Origin: Thioalkalivibrio denitrificans
GTDB lineage: Bacteria > Pseudomonadota > Gammaproteobacteria > Ectothiorhodospirales > Ectothiorhodospiraceae
Assembly (NCBI RefSeq): GCF_002000365.1
Contig: NZ_MVBK01000001.1
Location: 53,714-117,713 of the forward strand
DNA: 64,000 nucleotides
Direction: 5' to 3'
A program made the position numbers and the translations under genes. The first letter of the stretch is position 1, and every line of letters begins with the position of its first letter. The notes beneath the pieces were generated by a model. That model searched no databases, was not told where the DNA came from, and worked only from the letters and a program-made list of their open reading frames with translations. Shown here piece after piece: positions 9,991 to 17,245 of the stretch.

Positions 9991-10293
9991 ATGGTTGCGA
10001 AAGAGGCAGAGCCTGACGAGGAGCCAGCGACACTAGGGCTTCAGGGCCAAGGGTTTGGGTTTGATGAAAACATAAGAAAGACGATCTCAGCACTAAACAG
10101 TTCGCGTTATACTTGGCGCTCCGTTAGCGGTGTTGCTCAGGAGAGCGGGTTGCCCCGTGAAAGCGCGACTCGAAGCTTGAAATGGCTAGAAGCGAATGGA
10201 TTGGTGATGCGTGTTGGAGTAAGCAGACGGATTAACTGGGGACTTACTGAGCAGGGTCGTGATGTCGCCAACTCACTGCCTAGTCAGGCATAA
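9991..10293 (+). CDS. Small winged-HTH protein, probable integron cassette product
   Basis: The 100-residue protein has an acidic N-terminal 25 residues, then a MarR/wHTH-like block (ISALNSSRYTWRSVSGVAQE, GLPRESATRSLKWLEANGL, GLTEQGRDVA). It likely binds DNA or acts as a small regulator; no exact family is recognised. The start ATG 9991 has only a weak upstream GGGGCGG. The stop codon is embedded in GCATAAC, the left core of the attC site that follows, which is the normal end of a gene cassette. Confidence 0.65.
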   Translation: MVAKEAEPDEEPATLGLQGQGFGFDENIRKTISALNSSRYTWRSVSGVAQESGLPRESATRSLKWLEANGLVMRVGVSRRINWGLTEQGRDVANSLPSQA

Positions 10294-10312
10294 CACGTCG
10301 CTCCAGGCGACG

Positions 10313-11224
10313 TCAGGCCGCGCGCGGCCTTCCTCGGCTGAGCTTGGCGGGGTTCTCCCCCGTTTCCGCGAACGGTTGAGTTAAGAGTAATTGCTTCTGC
10401 TTAGCCGCCTCAAGACGCCGCCTGCGGCGCGGGTTGTGGAAGCGCTCGATGTAGTCGAATACGTCGGCTCTGGCCTCGGCGCGGGTCTGATAGATTCTGC
10501 GATTGACCCGTTCGCGCTTCAGCAGCCCGAAGAAGCCTTCCATCGAGGCGTTGTCCGCGCAGCTGCCCACTGCGCTCATGCTACAGATCAGATTGTGGCC
10601 TTTGAGGAAGCGCTGATATTCCCCGCTGGTGAACTGGCAGCCGCGGTCCGAGTGCAGAATGACCGGTGAGCGATCCGGCCGTTGCCACAGCGCCATCAGC
10701 ACCGCCTGCAACACCAGGTCACGGGCCTGACGGTGACTCATCGACCAGCCAACGATGATGTCTGTGCACAGATCCTTGACCCCGCACAGATACAGCCAGC
10801 CCTCGGCCGTCTCGATGAACGTGATATCGGTGACCCACTTGGTGTTGGGTTCCTCGGCACGAAAATCCCGAGCCAGATGATTGTGCACACCGTTGGGGCG
10901 AGTGCCGGAGCCTTTCTTGCGCCAGCGTGTCTTCTGCGGGACCCCTTGGATGGCGTTGATCCGCATCAGGCGGGCCACGCGGTTCTGCCCGCAGGACACA
11001 CCCGCATACCGAAGCTCCTCCCAGATCCGTGGCGCACCCAGCACCCCGTCACTGTCGGCGTGCAGACGGCGAATGTCGGCCAGCAATCGTGAATTGGCCT
11101 CTTCGCGGCGACTCGGCGCTCGCTCACGCCAGCCGTAATATCCACTGGAAGAGACCTTCAGGCACTCACACATCAGCCGAATCGGGAAGGCGTCGCGGCA
11201 ACGCTCGATCATGCGGTACTTCAC
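10313..11224 (-). CDS. IS3-family transposase OrfB (DDE catalytic part)
   Basis: The 303-residue frame includes an HTH_21-like start (AFPIRLMCECLKVSSSGYYG) and an rve integrase core with catalytic D133 (TDITF), D193 (HSDRG) and E229 (MEGFFG), a DD(35)E spacing. It overlaps orfA by 4 bp; in IS3 elements the active OrfAB is made by -1 frameshifting. The last dozen or so codons lie outside the left inverted repeat: the frame reads through the IS end into the attC remnant and stops at 10313. The native stop codon is thus supplied by the target DNA, or is missing. Confidence 0.93.
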   Translation of the reverse strand: MKYRMIERCRDAFPIRLMCECLKVSSSGYYGWRERAPSRREEANSRLLADIRRLHADSDGVLGAPRIWEELRYAGVSCGQNRVARLMRINAIQGVPQKTRWRKKGSGTRPNGVHNHLARDFRAEEPNTKWVTDITFIETAEGWLYLCGVKDLCTDIIVGWSMSHRQARDLVLQAVLMALWQRPDRSPVILHSDRGCQFTSGEYQRFLKGHNLICSMSAVGSCADNASMEGFFGLLKRERVNRRIYQTRAEARADVFDYIERFHNPRRRRRLEAAKQKQLLLTQPFAETGENPAKLSRGRPRAA

Positions 11225-11569
11225 TTCGACTCTTTCGCGAAGAACGCCGCCGCCTCTTTTAAAAAATCCCGTTCCTTCTTCACCCGCACCAGCTCACGCT
11301 TGAGTGCGGCCAGCTCCTCATCACGCGGCCTGCCGTGACCGGGAAACGCCTTGGAGCCCTCGCCCTGGGCCTCCCGAATCCACCGGGTCAGCACACTGGA
11401 GTTGATGCCCAGGTCGCGGGCCACCTGACTGGCCGATTGACCACTGGATCGCACCAGCCCGACCGCCTCGCGCTTGAACTCCACCGAAAACGTCCTTCTC
11501 CTTGCCATGACACACCTCCGCGCTCAGTATGAGCCTTAATGATGTGTCCGTGGAAACGGGGGAGAACCC
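10350..11569 (-). mobile_element. IS3-family insertion sequence, 1,220 bp
   Basis: Terminal inverted repeats are GGGTTCTCCCCCGTTTCC at the left end (10350-10367) and its reverse complement at the right (11552-11569). The 3-bp direct repeat GCG flanks both ends (10347-10349 and 11570-11572), as expected for IS3. The element carries orfA and orfB in the usual overlapping arrangement and is oriented right to left. Its ends are intact, so it may still be mobile. Confidence 0.9.
11221..11508 (-). CDS. IS3-family OrfA (HTH DNA-binding part)
   Basis: The 95-residue protein opens with MARRRTFSVEFKREAVGLVR and has the HTH_Tnp_1 motif SASQVARDLGINSSVLTRWI, then a leucine-rich coiled coil (LAALKRELVRVKKERDFLKE) used for dimerisation. 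It recognises the IS ends and, alone, represses transposition. AGGTGTGTC precedes the ATG at 11508. A run of T then A near 11255-11262 (minus strand TTTTTTAAAAG) is a possible slippery stretch for the OrfAB frameshift. Confidence 0.93.
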   Translation of the reverse strand: MARRRTFSVEFKREAVGLVRSSGQSASQVARDLGINSSVLTRWIREAQGEGSKAFPGHGRPRDEELAALKRELVRVKKERDFLKEAAAFFAKESK

Positions 11570-11611
11570 GCGTTGGGCATCAGTAGTGGCCCATAACAGG
11601 AAGCGCGCTCT

Positions 11612-13537
11612 ATGAGTTGGAATGACGGACTCGACACTGAAAGCCCAGCCTATGCGGTAGCTGCCACTCAAAGTCCGCATGTTCGTGTGGTGGCGGGGCC
11701 AGGAGCCGGAAAATCATTCGCAATGAAGCGACGAGTCGCTCGGCTGCTGGAGGAGGGAATAGAACCGGAAAGAATTCTCCCAGTGACGTTTACACGAGTT
11801 GCCGCGGAGGACTTACATCGTGAGCTAGTAGGGATGCAGGTAGATGGCTGCGACAAACTGCAGGGGACGACACTCCATAGCCTCGCCCTCCGAATACTGA
11901 TGCGAAATCATGTGCTCGTTGCGACAGGGCGGACACCTCGCCCTCTCAATGATTTTGAAATGAAACCACTGGAAGCAGATCTAGGGACTTACGGAGGACT
12001 GCGAGAGGTCCGTAAGCTAGTAAAGGCGTACGAGGCGGCATGGGCACGCTTGCAGCACGAAGAGCCCGGTTATACACAATCGCCGCTCGACCAAGCGTTT
12101 TCTACCGACCTCGTCGATTGGCTCATCTTCCACAATGCGATGCTCATTGGGGAGGTAATTCCGCAGTTGTATCAATACCTGCGCTCCAATCCTGGCGTCG
12201 ACGAAAGAAGCGAGTTCTCGCATATTCTTGTCGATGAGTACCAGGATTTAAATCGGGCGGAGCAATCGTCGATTGAACTGCTTTCCGATGTCGCAGATGT
12301 ATGTATTGTCGGGGATGACGACCAGTCAATATACAGTTTCAAACACGCTCATCCCGAAGGAATACGAGACTGGATTGAGAATAAGGAGGAGGCGGAGGAT
12401 TTAACGTTAGTCGAGTGTAGGCGGTGCCCCACACGCGTCGTTGATATGGCAAATAGTCTAATTTCCCATAACCAACTTCGCCCTTTGCCCCGGGAACTGG
12501 AGCCACGGGCAGAGAATGGTGAAGGTCACGTCGAGATCATTCAATTTGCCAATTTAGACGAGGAAGTCAATGGCGTCGCGTCGAGAATCTCAGATCTCAT
12601 CGCGGAGGGGGCGGACCCGGGAGAAATACTGGTTTTAGCGCAACGAGGCGTAATTGGCACTCCAATCTACGAGAAGCTGGTTGCCGAGGAGATTCCTGTT
12701 CGTTCGTACTATGCTGAGGCTGAACTCGATTCTGATGATGCGCAGCGACGATTCGCACTGCTGAAGCTTTACGTCGAACGGGACGACCGAGTGGCGTTGA
12801 GGTGGCTACTTGGCTTGGGATCGGCCAACTGGAGAACGCGTTCATATCGCCGCATTCGGGACCATTGCGCACAAACCGGCGATGCGCCGTGGCAAGTGCT
12901 ATCGGAATTGTCGGAAGGATCTCTGTATCTCCCCCACACCTCCGCTGTTGTCAGTCGATTCGATTCCATACGCGCCGAAATCGAGGGCCTAGAGCAATGT
13001 GGTGGCCTATCTGAGGTGGTCGATGCATTATTTCCGGATGATGATGAATCGGTTCGCGATCTAAGACAGACGTCGCTTAACGTGTTGGAAGAACTTGAGG
13101 GCGAAGAGCCCGTAGACTTCTTGCGCGAGCTTGTTTCGGCTATCGCTGCTCCGGAGATACCCACGGAGATTGAAGACGTACGAATCATGAGCCTCCACAA
13201 GAGCAAAGGCCTAAGCGCACCAATTACGATCATTGCGGGATGCGTTGAAGGACTACTTCCGATGAGGCCCGCTTCTGACCTTTCACCCGATGCGCGCGCT
13301 GCCTATTTGGAGGAGCAGCGGAGGCTATTTTTCGTCGGCATTTCGCGAGTGAAGGCCGCGCCGCTGGAGGGAAAACCGGGCACGTTGCTGCTTACATATT
13401 CTAGACAAATGCCAATGGCCACTGCTATGAGCGCAGGCATTTCTCCTGCATCGGGCCAGTACGGAGTGGCGAACTTGAACGCTAGTCGATTCATAGCAGA
13501 GCTTGGAGCCTATGCGCCCGCGCCGGTTGCCGGTTAG
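11612..13537 (+). CDS. UvrD/Rep-type superfamily 1 helicase carried as a cassette
   Basis: The 641-residue protein contains the SF1A motifs in order: Walker A AGPGAGKS at 28-35, motif II VDEYQDLN with following GDDDQSIYSF, motif III/IV region CRRCPTRVVDMANSL, motif V RIMSLHKSKGLSAPITIIAG and motif VI EEQRRLFFVGISRVKA. It should unwind DNA 3'-5' using ATP. It is shorter than UvrD (about 720 aa) and lacks an obvious C-terminal Tudor region. Codon use appears more AT-rich than the neighbours. It sits between a GTTGGGC core and the attC at 13558, so it looks like a roughly 2-kb integron cassette. Helicases of this class are partners in defence systems such as Gabija, but no partner nuclease is adjacent. 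Confidence 0.88.
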   Translation: MSWNDGLDTESPAYAVAATQSPHVRVVAGPGAGKSFAMKRRVARLLEEGIEPERILPVTFTRVAAEDLHRELVGMQVDGCDKLQGTTLHSLALRILMRNHVLVATGRTPRPLNDFEMKPLEADLGTYGGLREVRKLVKAYEAAWARLQHEEPGYTQSPLDQAFSTDLVDWLIFHNAMLIGEVIPQLYQYLRSNPGVDERSEFSHILVDEYQDLNRAEQSSIELLSDVADVCIVGDDDQSIYSFKHAHPEGIRDWIENKEEAEDLTLVECRRCPTRVVDMANSLISHNQLRPLPRELEPRAENGEGHVEIIQFANLDEEVNGVASRISDLIAEGADPGEILVLAQRGVIGTPIYEKLVAEEIPVRSYYAEAELDSDDAQRRFALLKLYVERDDRVALRWLLGLGSANWRTRSYRRIRDHCAQTGDAPWQVLSELSEGSLYLPHTSAVVSRFDSIRAEIEGLEQCGGLSEVVDALFPDDDESVRDLRQTSLNVLEELEGEEPVDFLRELVSAIAAPEIPTEIEDVRIMSLHKSKGLSAPITIIAGCVEGLLPMRPASDLSPDARAAYLEEQRRLFFVGISRVKAAPLEGKPGTLLLTYSRQMPMATAMSAGISPASGQYGVANLNASRFIAELGAYAPAPVAG

Positions 13538-13557
13538 TGGCGTATTGGTGGACAGAT

Positions 13558-13654
13558 GCCCAACAAGGCGCTGCAACCGACGTTTGACCCGGCGCCCATT
13601 TTGCCTGCGCAAAATGGGCGCCGCCTCAAACGCGGCTGAGCTTAGGCGTTCGGC
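13558..13654 (+). other. Integron attC recombination site
   Basis: The 97-bp site starts with GCCCAAC (13558-13564) and ends with GTTCGGC (13648-13654, one base off GTTRRRY). Inside, CGTTTGA/TCAAACG and the perfect 13-bp pair GGCGCCCATTTTG / CAAAATGGGCGCC fold the strand into one long hairpin, the folded bottom-strand form used by IntI. The right arm CGGCTGAGCTTAGGC matches the interrupted site at 10288. It marks the 3' end of the helicase cassette. Confidence 0.8.
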
Positions 13655-13694
13655 GGCCGCCTCACCGGCGACAGGGCAGAGCAGGGTGTGAAGT

Positions 13695-13925
13695 ATGGGT
13701 GCTGATCAACACCGCCGCACGGCGGAGCTTATAAAGAGATGCTTCGATGAGTGGGTTTCGCCGAAGCAACCCACGTCCATGCATTTGTATGCCCTATGCA
13801 GATTGACGTGGGTGACTGGCGCCGGAACCGATAATACGAGGTCCGTGGTTGCTCCGGCGTTGCAAGATTTGATGGGGCAGACTGTCTGGGGAATTGAGCC
13901 AACTACGAGTGCCGAAAGACATTAG
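13695..13925 (+). CDS. Small hypothetical protein in cassette tract
   Basis: A 76-residue frame starts at ATG 13695 after a weak GGGTGTGAAGT, directly downstream of the attC, where the first gene of a following cassette would be. The sequence (HRRTAELIKRCFDEWVSPKQ, LYALCRLTWVTGAG) has no recognised domain and mixed helical character. No attC follows it before 14 kb. It may be a truncated cassette gene or a chance frame. Confidence 0.4.
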   Translation: MGADQHRRTAELIKRCFDEWVSPKQPTSMHLYALCRLTWVTGAGTDNTRSVVAPALQDLMGQTVWGIEPTTSAERH

Positions 13926-14013
13926 CGCATCATCCAGTATTGGCATCCTTCACCCAGAAAGAGCCTTCTGAAGGGCGACACGCCGAGGTTTTGGAGACCC
14001 GAGGACGCGACAA

Positions 14014-14223
14014 TTAGTCGGAAAGTCCGAGCAACGGCTGGCGTCCTGACCTAGCAGTAGACTTTCGCTCCGGGCCGCGAAGGAGTTCCTCGCGGAGAAT
14101 GCGTGTATCCTGGGGAGCGGCAATCCCAACGCGGATCTGGTTGCCGTTGACGCCCAATACATGGACCTCTACGTCATCTCCGATGCGGAGTACTTCGCCA
14201 GGGCGGCGGGTGAGAATCAGCAT
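14014..14223 (-). CDS. csrA: CsrA/RsmA-family RNA-binding post-transcriptional regulator
   Basis: The 69-residue protein starts [20 protein letters not shown] and keeps the RNA-contacting residues L4 and R44 of CsrA, followed by a 20-residue basic tail. CsrA dimers bind GGA motifs in mRNA leaders and block translation. The start is fixed by a strong AAGGAGG six bases before the ATG at 14223; the longer frame to 14310 is rejected. An ICE-borne csrA next to transfer genes suggests control of element or host mRNAs; targets are unknown. Confidence 0.95.
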   Translation of the reverse strand: MLILTRRPGEVLRIGDDVEVHVLGVNGNQIRVGIAAPQDTRILREELLRGPERKSTARSGRQPLLGLSD

Positions 14224-14462
14224 GGGAAACCTCCTTGTCATTGCGTTGATCGATCCAGCGTACGGAGATTCTAGCGGACCTGTGATGGTGGTCAAGCCGG
14301 ATCCGCTCATTCAGCGATGATTCAGCTTGAGAGGCATAGGCTATGGCGGTAGATTAACCAAGGAATACGGAGCTGGAGCCAAGGACGGGTAGCCTGACGC
14401 AGTGTCCAACACCCCTCCTGCAGCACCCTCCTTGTCTATGGACGATTCAGGAGACGACTGCG

Positions 14463-15002
14463 ATGAGAAGGAACCCCATTGTTACCGCCATCGGCGTGAC
14501 CGGGATGGTAGCCCTGCTTTCGGGCTGTGTCGCCACCGGGGCGAGCGGCAAGCAGTATCGAATCGGGTTGGATGGGATTCGGGAGGTCCCGAAGGAAGAG
14601 GCCGCTGCTTCTGATGCGGCGAACGAACATCGGGCCAAGGCGCCGGTCTCGATGTTGGGGTTCGCAGTCACGACGTCGTTGGACGTCGATACAGCGTATG
14701 TGCGCATTCGACGCCATTTCGGGTTCCAGACATTTGAGGAACGCACAAGAGGCTTGTTGGTTCCGAGCCTCACCACCCATGACCGCGGATACCACCACCG
14801 CATAACGCCTGGCGTGCAGTACAGCCTGCGCCAGCCTGGTGTCGAGAACGTAGCGGGGTATCAGGATCCCCTGCAGATCGACATCGACAGGGAGGGGCAA
14901 GGCACACGGTTATATGTCCAGTTCTATGCGCACAATGCGCCCGGAGGCCCGCAGGCGTTTGAGCGCCATCTTCGATCAGAGCTGACTCGGGCCTTGCAGT
15001 GA
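14463..15002 (+). CDS. Predicted outer-membrane lipoprotein of unknown function
   Basis: The 179-residue product has a signal peptide with lipobox LLSGC (cysteine 21 or nearby) and AGGAGA upstream of ATG 14463. The mature part has a conserved-looking VTTSLDVDTAYVRIRRHFGF segment and a beta-rich end. I do not recognise a named family. It lies between csrA (divergent) and the end of the convergent T4SS operon, so it may be an ICE envelope accessory; this is inference. Confidence 0.75.
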   Translation: MRRNPIVTAIGVTGMVALLSGCVATGASGKQYRIGLDGIREVPKEEAAASDAANEHRAKAPVSMLGFAVTTSLDVDTAYVRIRRHFGFQTFEERTRGLLVPSLTTHDRGYHHRITPGVQYSLRQPGVENVAGYQDPLQIDIDREGQGTRLYVQFYAHNAPGGPQAFERHLRSELTRALQ

Positions 15003-15039
15003 TCGCGTGTAACCGTCGAATTTGGTGGGGAGATTGGTT

Positions 15040-15261
15040 ATGGGACACCTTATTTTAGCGTCTGGAATCATCGGACTCCTGATCTATCTGCTGCGCACGG
15101 ATTATGAGGGGCTCGGGTACGAAGCCGATGACGATGACGATGCGGAGGAGATGGAACTAGTGGAACCTTCCCCGATGGATCGTCCATTGGGTGGATGGCC
15201 AATTGATAGCTGGAGAGAAACCGATTATCAGATCATATACGGGGACGATGATGGTCCGTAG
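15040..15261 (+). CDS. Small single-span membrane protein with acidic tail
   Basis: Starting at ATG 15040 (GGTGGGGA lies 9 nt upstream), the 73-residue protein has one membrane segment (HLILASGIIGLLIYLL) and a strongly acidic stretch (EADDDDDAEEME). The longer TTG start at 15022 adds only six residues. The function is unknown. It is 37 bp after the lipoprotein gene, so the two are likely cotranscribed. Its end lies 20 bp from the T4SS operon end on the other strand. Confidence 0.6.
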   Translation: MGHLILASGIIGLLIYLLRTDYEGLGYEADDDDDAEEMELVEPSPMDRPLGGWPIDSWRETDYQIIYGDDDGP

Positions 15262-15281
15262 GGGAGCGTGACGGCCCTGCG

Positions 15282-16904
15282 CTACTTTTTGCCCCCGGCA
15301 CGTCCGATACCTCGGGTCGCGAGACCCTGAGCGGCCCTTCCGCTGCTCTCGCCTATGCCGCGGCTGGTTCGGGCGGCCTGCTGGGTAGCGGATGCGATCG
15401 AGCTCACCGCCCCTGCTGCAGTCCACCCAACAACGACTGAAAGCACCATCGGCAGCACCATGTAGAGGGCGATCATCACGATCCCCATGATCTGTGTCTT
15501 GATCGCGAAGCTCGGATCCGGATGGACAGCGGCCCATGCGTGAGCTGCCAACCGGTTGAACAGGTCGGGCCACAGGATCGTGAAGAAGGAAGACTCGAGC
15601 CAGGTGGCCACCTCGAACAGATAGGACCAGAAGCGCAGCACCAGGATGGCGATGGTGGCGTAGAAGACCGTCTTCCAGGAATACAGGGACGCCACCAGCG
15701 CAAACGGCAACAGCATGTAGATCCCGGCGAGCAGAAAGATCTGCACGATGGGCATCGTCGTTCGGACCGCATAGCCCATCGGCCCCTCGGTAAAGAGCTT
15801 GAACATTCCGAGCCCGCCCGCCACCGCCCATTCGCTGTATGTCGCTCCGATCCCTGATTCGGATCCGCCTCCATGGCTATTGGTGGCGATCACGTTGCTG
15901 ACAGGTGCATTGACGGCGGAGCGGGCGAGCATGCTCTTGAGCGTGAAGTCCTCGATGCGCTCCGTGGCCACCGGGTCATTGGTGACATATCCCCACGCCC
16001 TGGCCAGGACCCCCCTGGACCGTTCCCATAGCGTCGGTTCGACCTGTTCCAGGAGGCGCTGGCGCAGGCCTGTTCCGGTATCGCCGGTCCACCAGTCCCG
16101 GCACGTCGGCCTGCCCCATAGGGGAGGCACCGGGTGGTCGTCGTACTCCACGTCGCGGATAAAGTCGTATGGGAACCCGGCTACAGGGCTTGCAGCGCGG
16201 TATTCGCCGTAGTAGGTGGCCAAGTAGACGCGGGACCCCAGCCATTCGGTATCGTCGCGCCCGTACTCGTCCAGGATGGTCGCGATGAAACCGGGGAGGG
16301 CGGACTCGTTGGAATCGCGGTGGAACCTCGACCTGGCGGGGATAAAGCATTCCGCCGCGAAACGGCTCGTCTCGGCGGACAACATGGGGTCCGAGATGCG
16401 TGCGTTCGCGAGACTGAATGTTGCCGCGGTGACGCTTTCGGCGCATGGCATGCCTGAGATGGCGGCGTTCGTGATCCCCCCGGACAGTGAGAGCACCCCA
16501 TACCACCAGACGGGTATCATGGCGGAGGTAATGGTGCTGTCCCAGACGTCCGAATAGGTCGTATCGGACGGCGCTAAACGATCTAGCAGGCCGGTCGCCC
16601 CGGCACTCGCGGCAGCGCAGCCGCGCTCGTACTGCACGGCAGAGGCATGCAGGGTCATGATGGGCTGGGCCGCCAGCACCACCACACTGAGGGCCAAGGC
16701 GATCTCGACCTCCATGCGCCGCACCGATGCCGCCGTCCCCGCGTTCGCCTCCATGCTCGTGTTGGTCTCCGCGAAGTTGCGCACGAGTATGACCACGAAG
16801 GGGATGAAGACGATTCCGGTGGCCGAGAGTACGCCCCAGATATTCTCATACTGCATCCAGCCGAAGATCGTCAGATACAGCTCGGGTACGGAATGGACGT
16901 TCAT
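15282..16904 (-). CDS. traG: TraG-like mating-pair stabilisation protein of ICE T4SS
   Basis: The 540-residue inner-membrane protein matches the TraG N-terminal family found at the end of ICE conjugation operons. Several membrane segments occur at 5-40 and 60-85, a periplasmic region with multiple cysteines at about 95-330, a cluster of helices at 360-500, and a Ser/Gly/Arg-rich tail (SGRAAQGLATRGIGRAGGKK). It is expected to aid mating-pair stabilisation and possibly entry exclusion. It overlaps the upstream gene by 4 bp and is the last gene of the operon. Confidence 0.85.
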   Translation of the reverse strand: MNVHSVPELYLTIFGWMQYENIWGVLSATGIVFIPFVVILVRNFAETNTSMEANAGTAASVRRMEVEIALALSVVVLAAQPIMTLHASAVQYERGCAAASAGATGLLDRLAPSDTTYSDVWDSTITSAMIPVWWYGVLSLSGGITNAAISGMPCAESVTAATFSLANARISDPMLSAETSRFAAECFIPARSRFHRDSNESALPGFIATILDEYGRDDTEWLGSRVYLATYYGEYRAASPVAGFPYDFIRDVEYDDHPVPPLWGRPTCRDWWTGDTGTGLRQRLLEQVEPTLWERSRGVLARAWGYVTNDPVATERIEDFTLKSMLARSAVNAPVSNVIATNSHGGGSESGIGATYSEWAVAGGLGMFKLFTEGPMGYAVRTTMPIVQIFLLAGIYMLLPFALVASLYSWKTVFYATIAILVLRFWSYLFEVATWLESSFFTILWPDLFNRLAAHAWAAVHPDPSFAIKTQIMGIVMIALYMVLPMVLSVVVGWTAAGAVSSIASATQQAARTSRGIGESSGRAAQGLATRGIGRAGGKK

Positions 16905-17245
16905 GCAAACAGCGCCTCAATAAACAGGCCCGCGATGTTCTGGGCAAGCACCATTTCCAAGATCACCAGCCACGCCAACAGCCGCCAGCGATAACTCACC
17001 AGTTTCCGGCGCAGTTCGGGTGTCGCGCGGCGCGCAAACAGTGCGACCCACCACGGCCACAGGCCCACGATGAGAGCAATGCAGGCCATCCTCCAGATGA
17101 AGAACCCTGTCTGCGCGGAGGCGAGCCTGTCCCGGATCGTTGAGGGATCCTCGAAGAGATGCCAGGCCACCGCCGCGCTCAGCCCGGCGAGGACAGGCAT
17201 GACCGCGACGGCAAGCCACCTTCCGCTCGGACGAGTCATTCTCAC
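16901..17245 (-). CDS. Small ICE conjugation membrane protein
   Basis: The 114-residue protein has three hydrophobic segments (about 11-30, 47-68 and 88-108) and no enzymatic motif. It sits between the TIGR03755-like protein and TraG with 4-bp overlaps on both sides, a fixed position in this ICE operon type. It probably belongs to the inner-membrane part of the mating apparatus. No better assignment is possible from sequence. Confidence 0.75.
   Translation of the reverse strand: MRMTRPSGRWLAVAVMPVLAGLSAAVAWHLFEDPSTIRDRLASAQTGFFIWRMACIALIVGLWPWWVALFARRATPELRRKLVSYRWRLLAWLVILEMVLAQNIAGLFIEALFA

Larger units (their letters stand above)
10288..11578 (+). other. Integron attC site split by an IS3-family element
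   Basis: Left part 10288-10349 starts GCATAAC and ends CGGCTGAGCTTGGCG; right part 11570-11578 is GCGTTGGGC. Deleting the IS and one GCG target copy restores a 68-bp sequence ending GCTGAGCTTGGCGTTGGGC. That parallels the intact attC at 13558-13654, which ends GCTGAGCTTAGGCGTTCGGC. GTTGGGC (11572-11578) is a perfect GTTRRRY core. The site is therefore an attC interrupted 6 bp from its right end. Confidence 0.75.
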
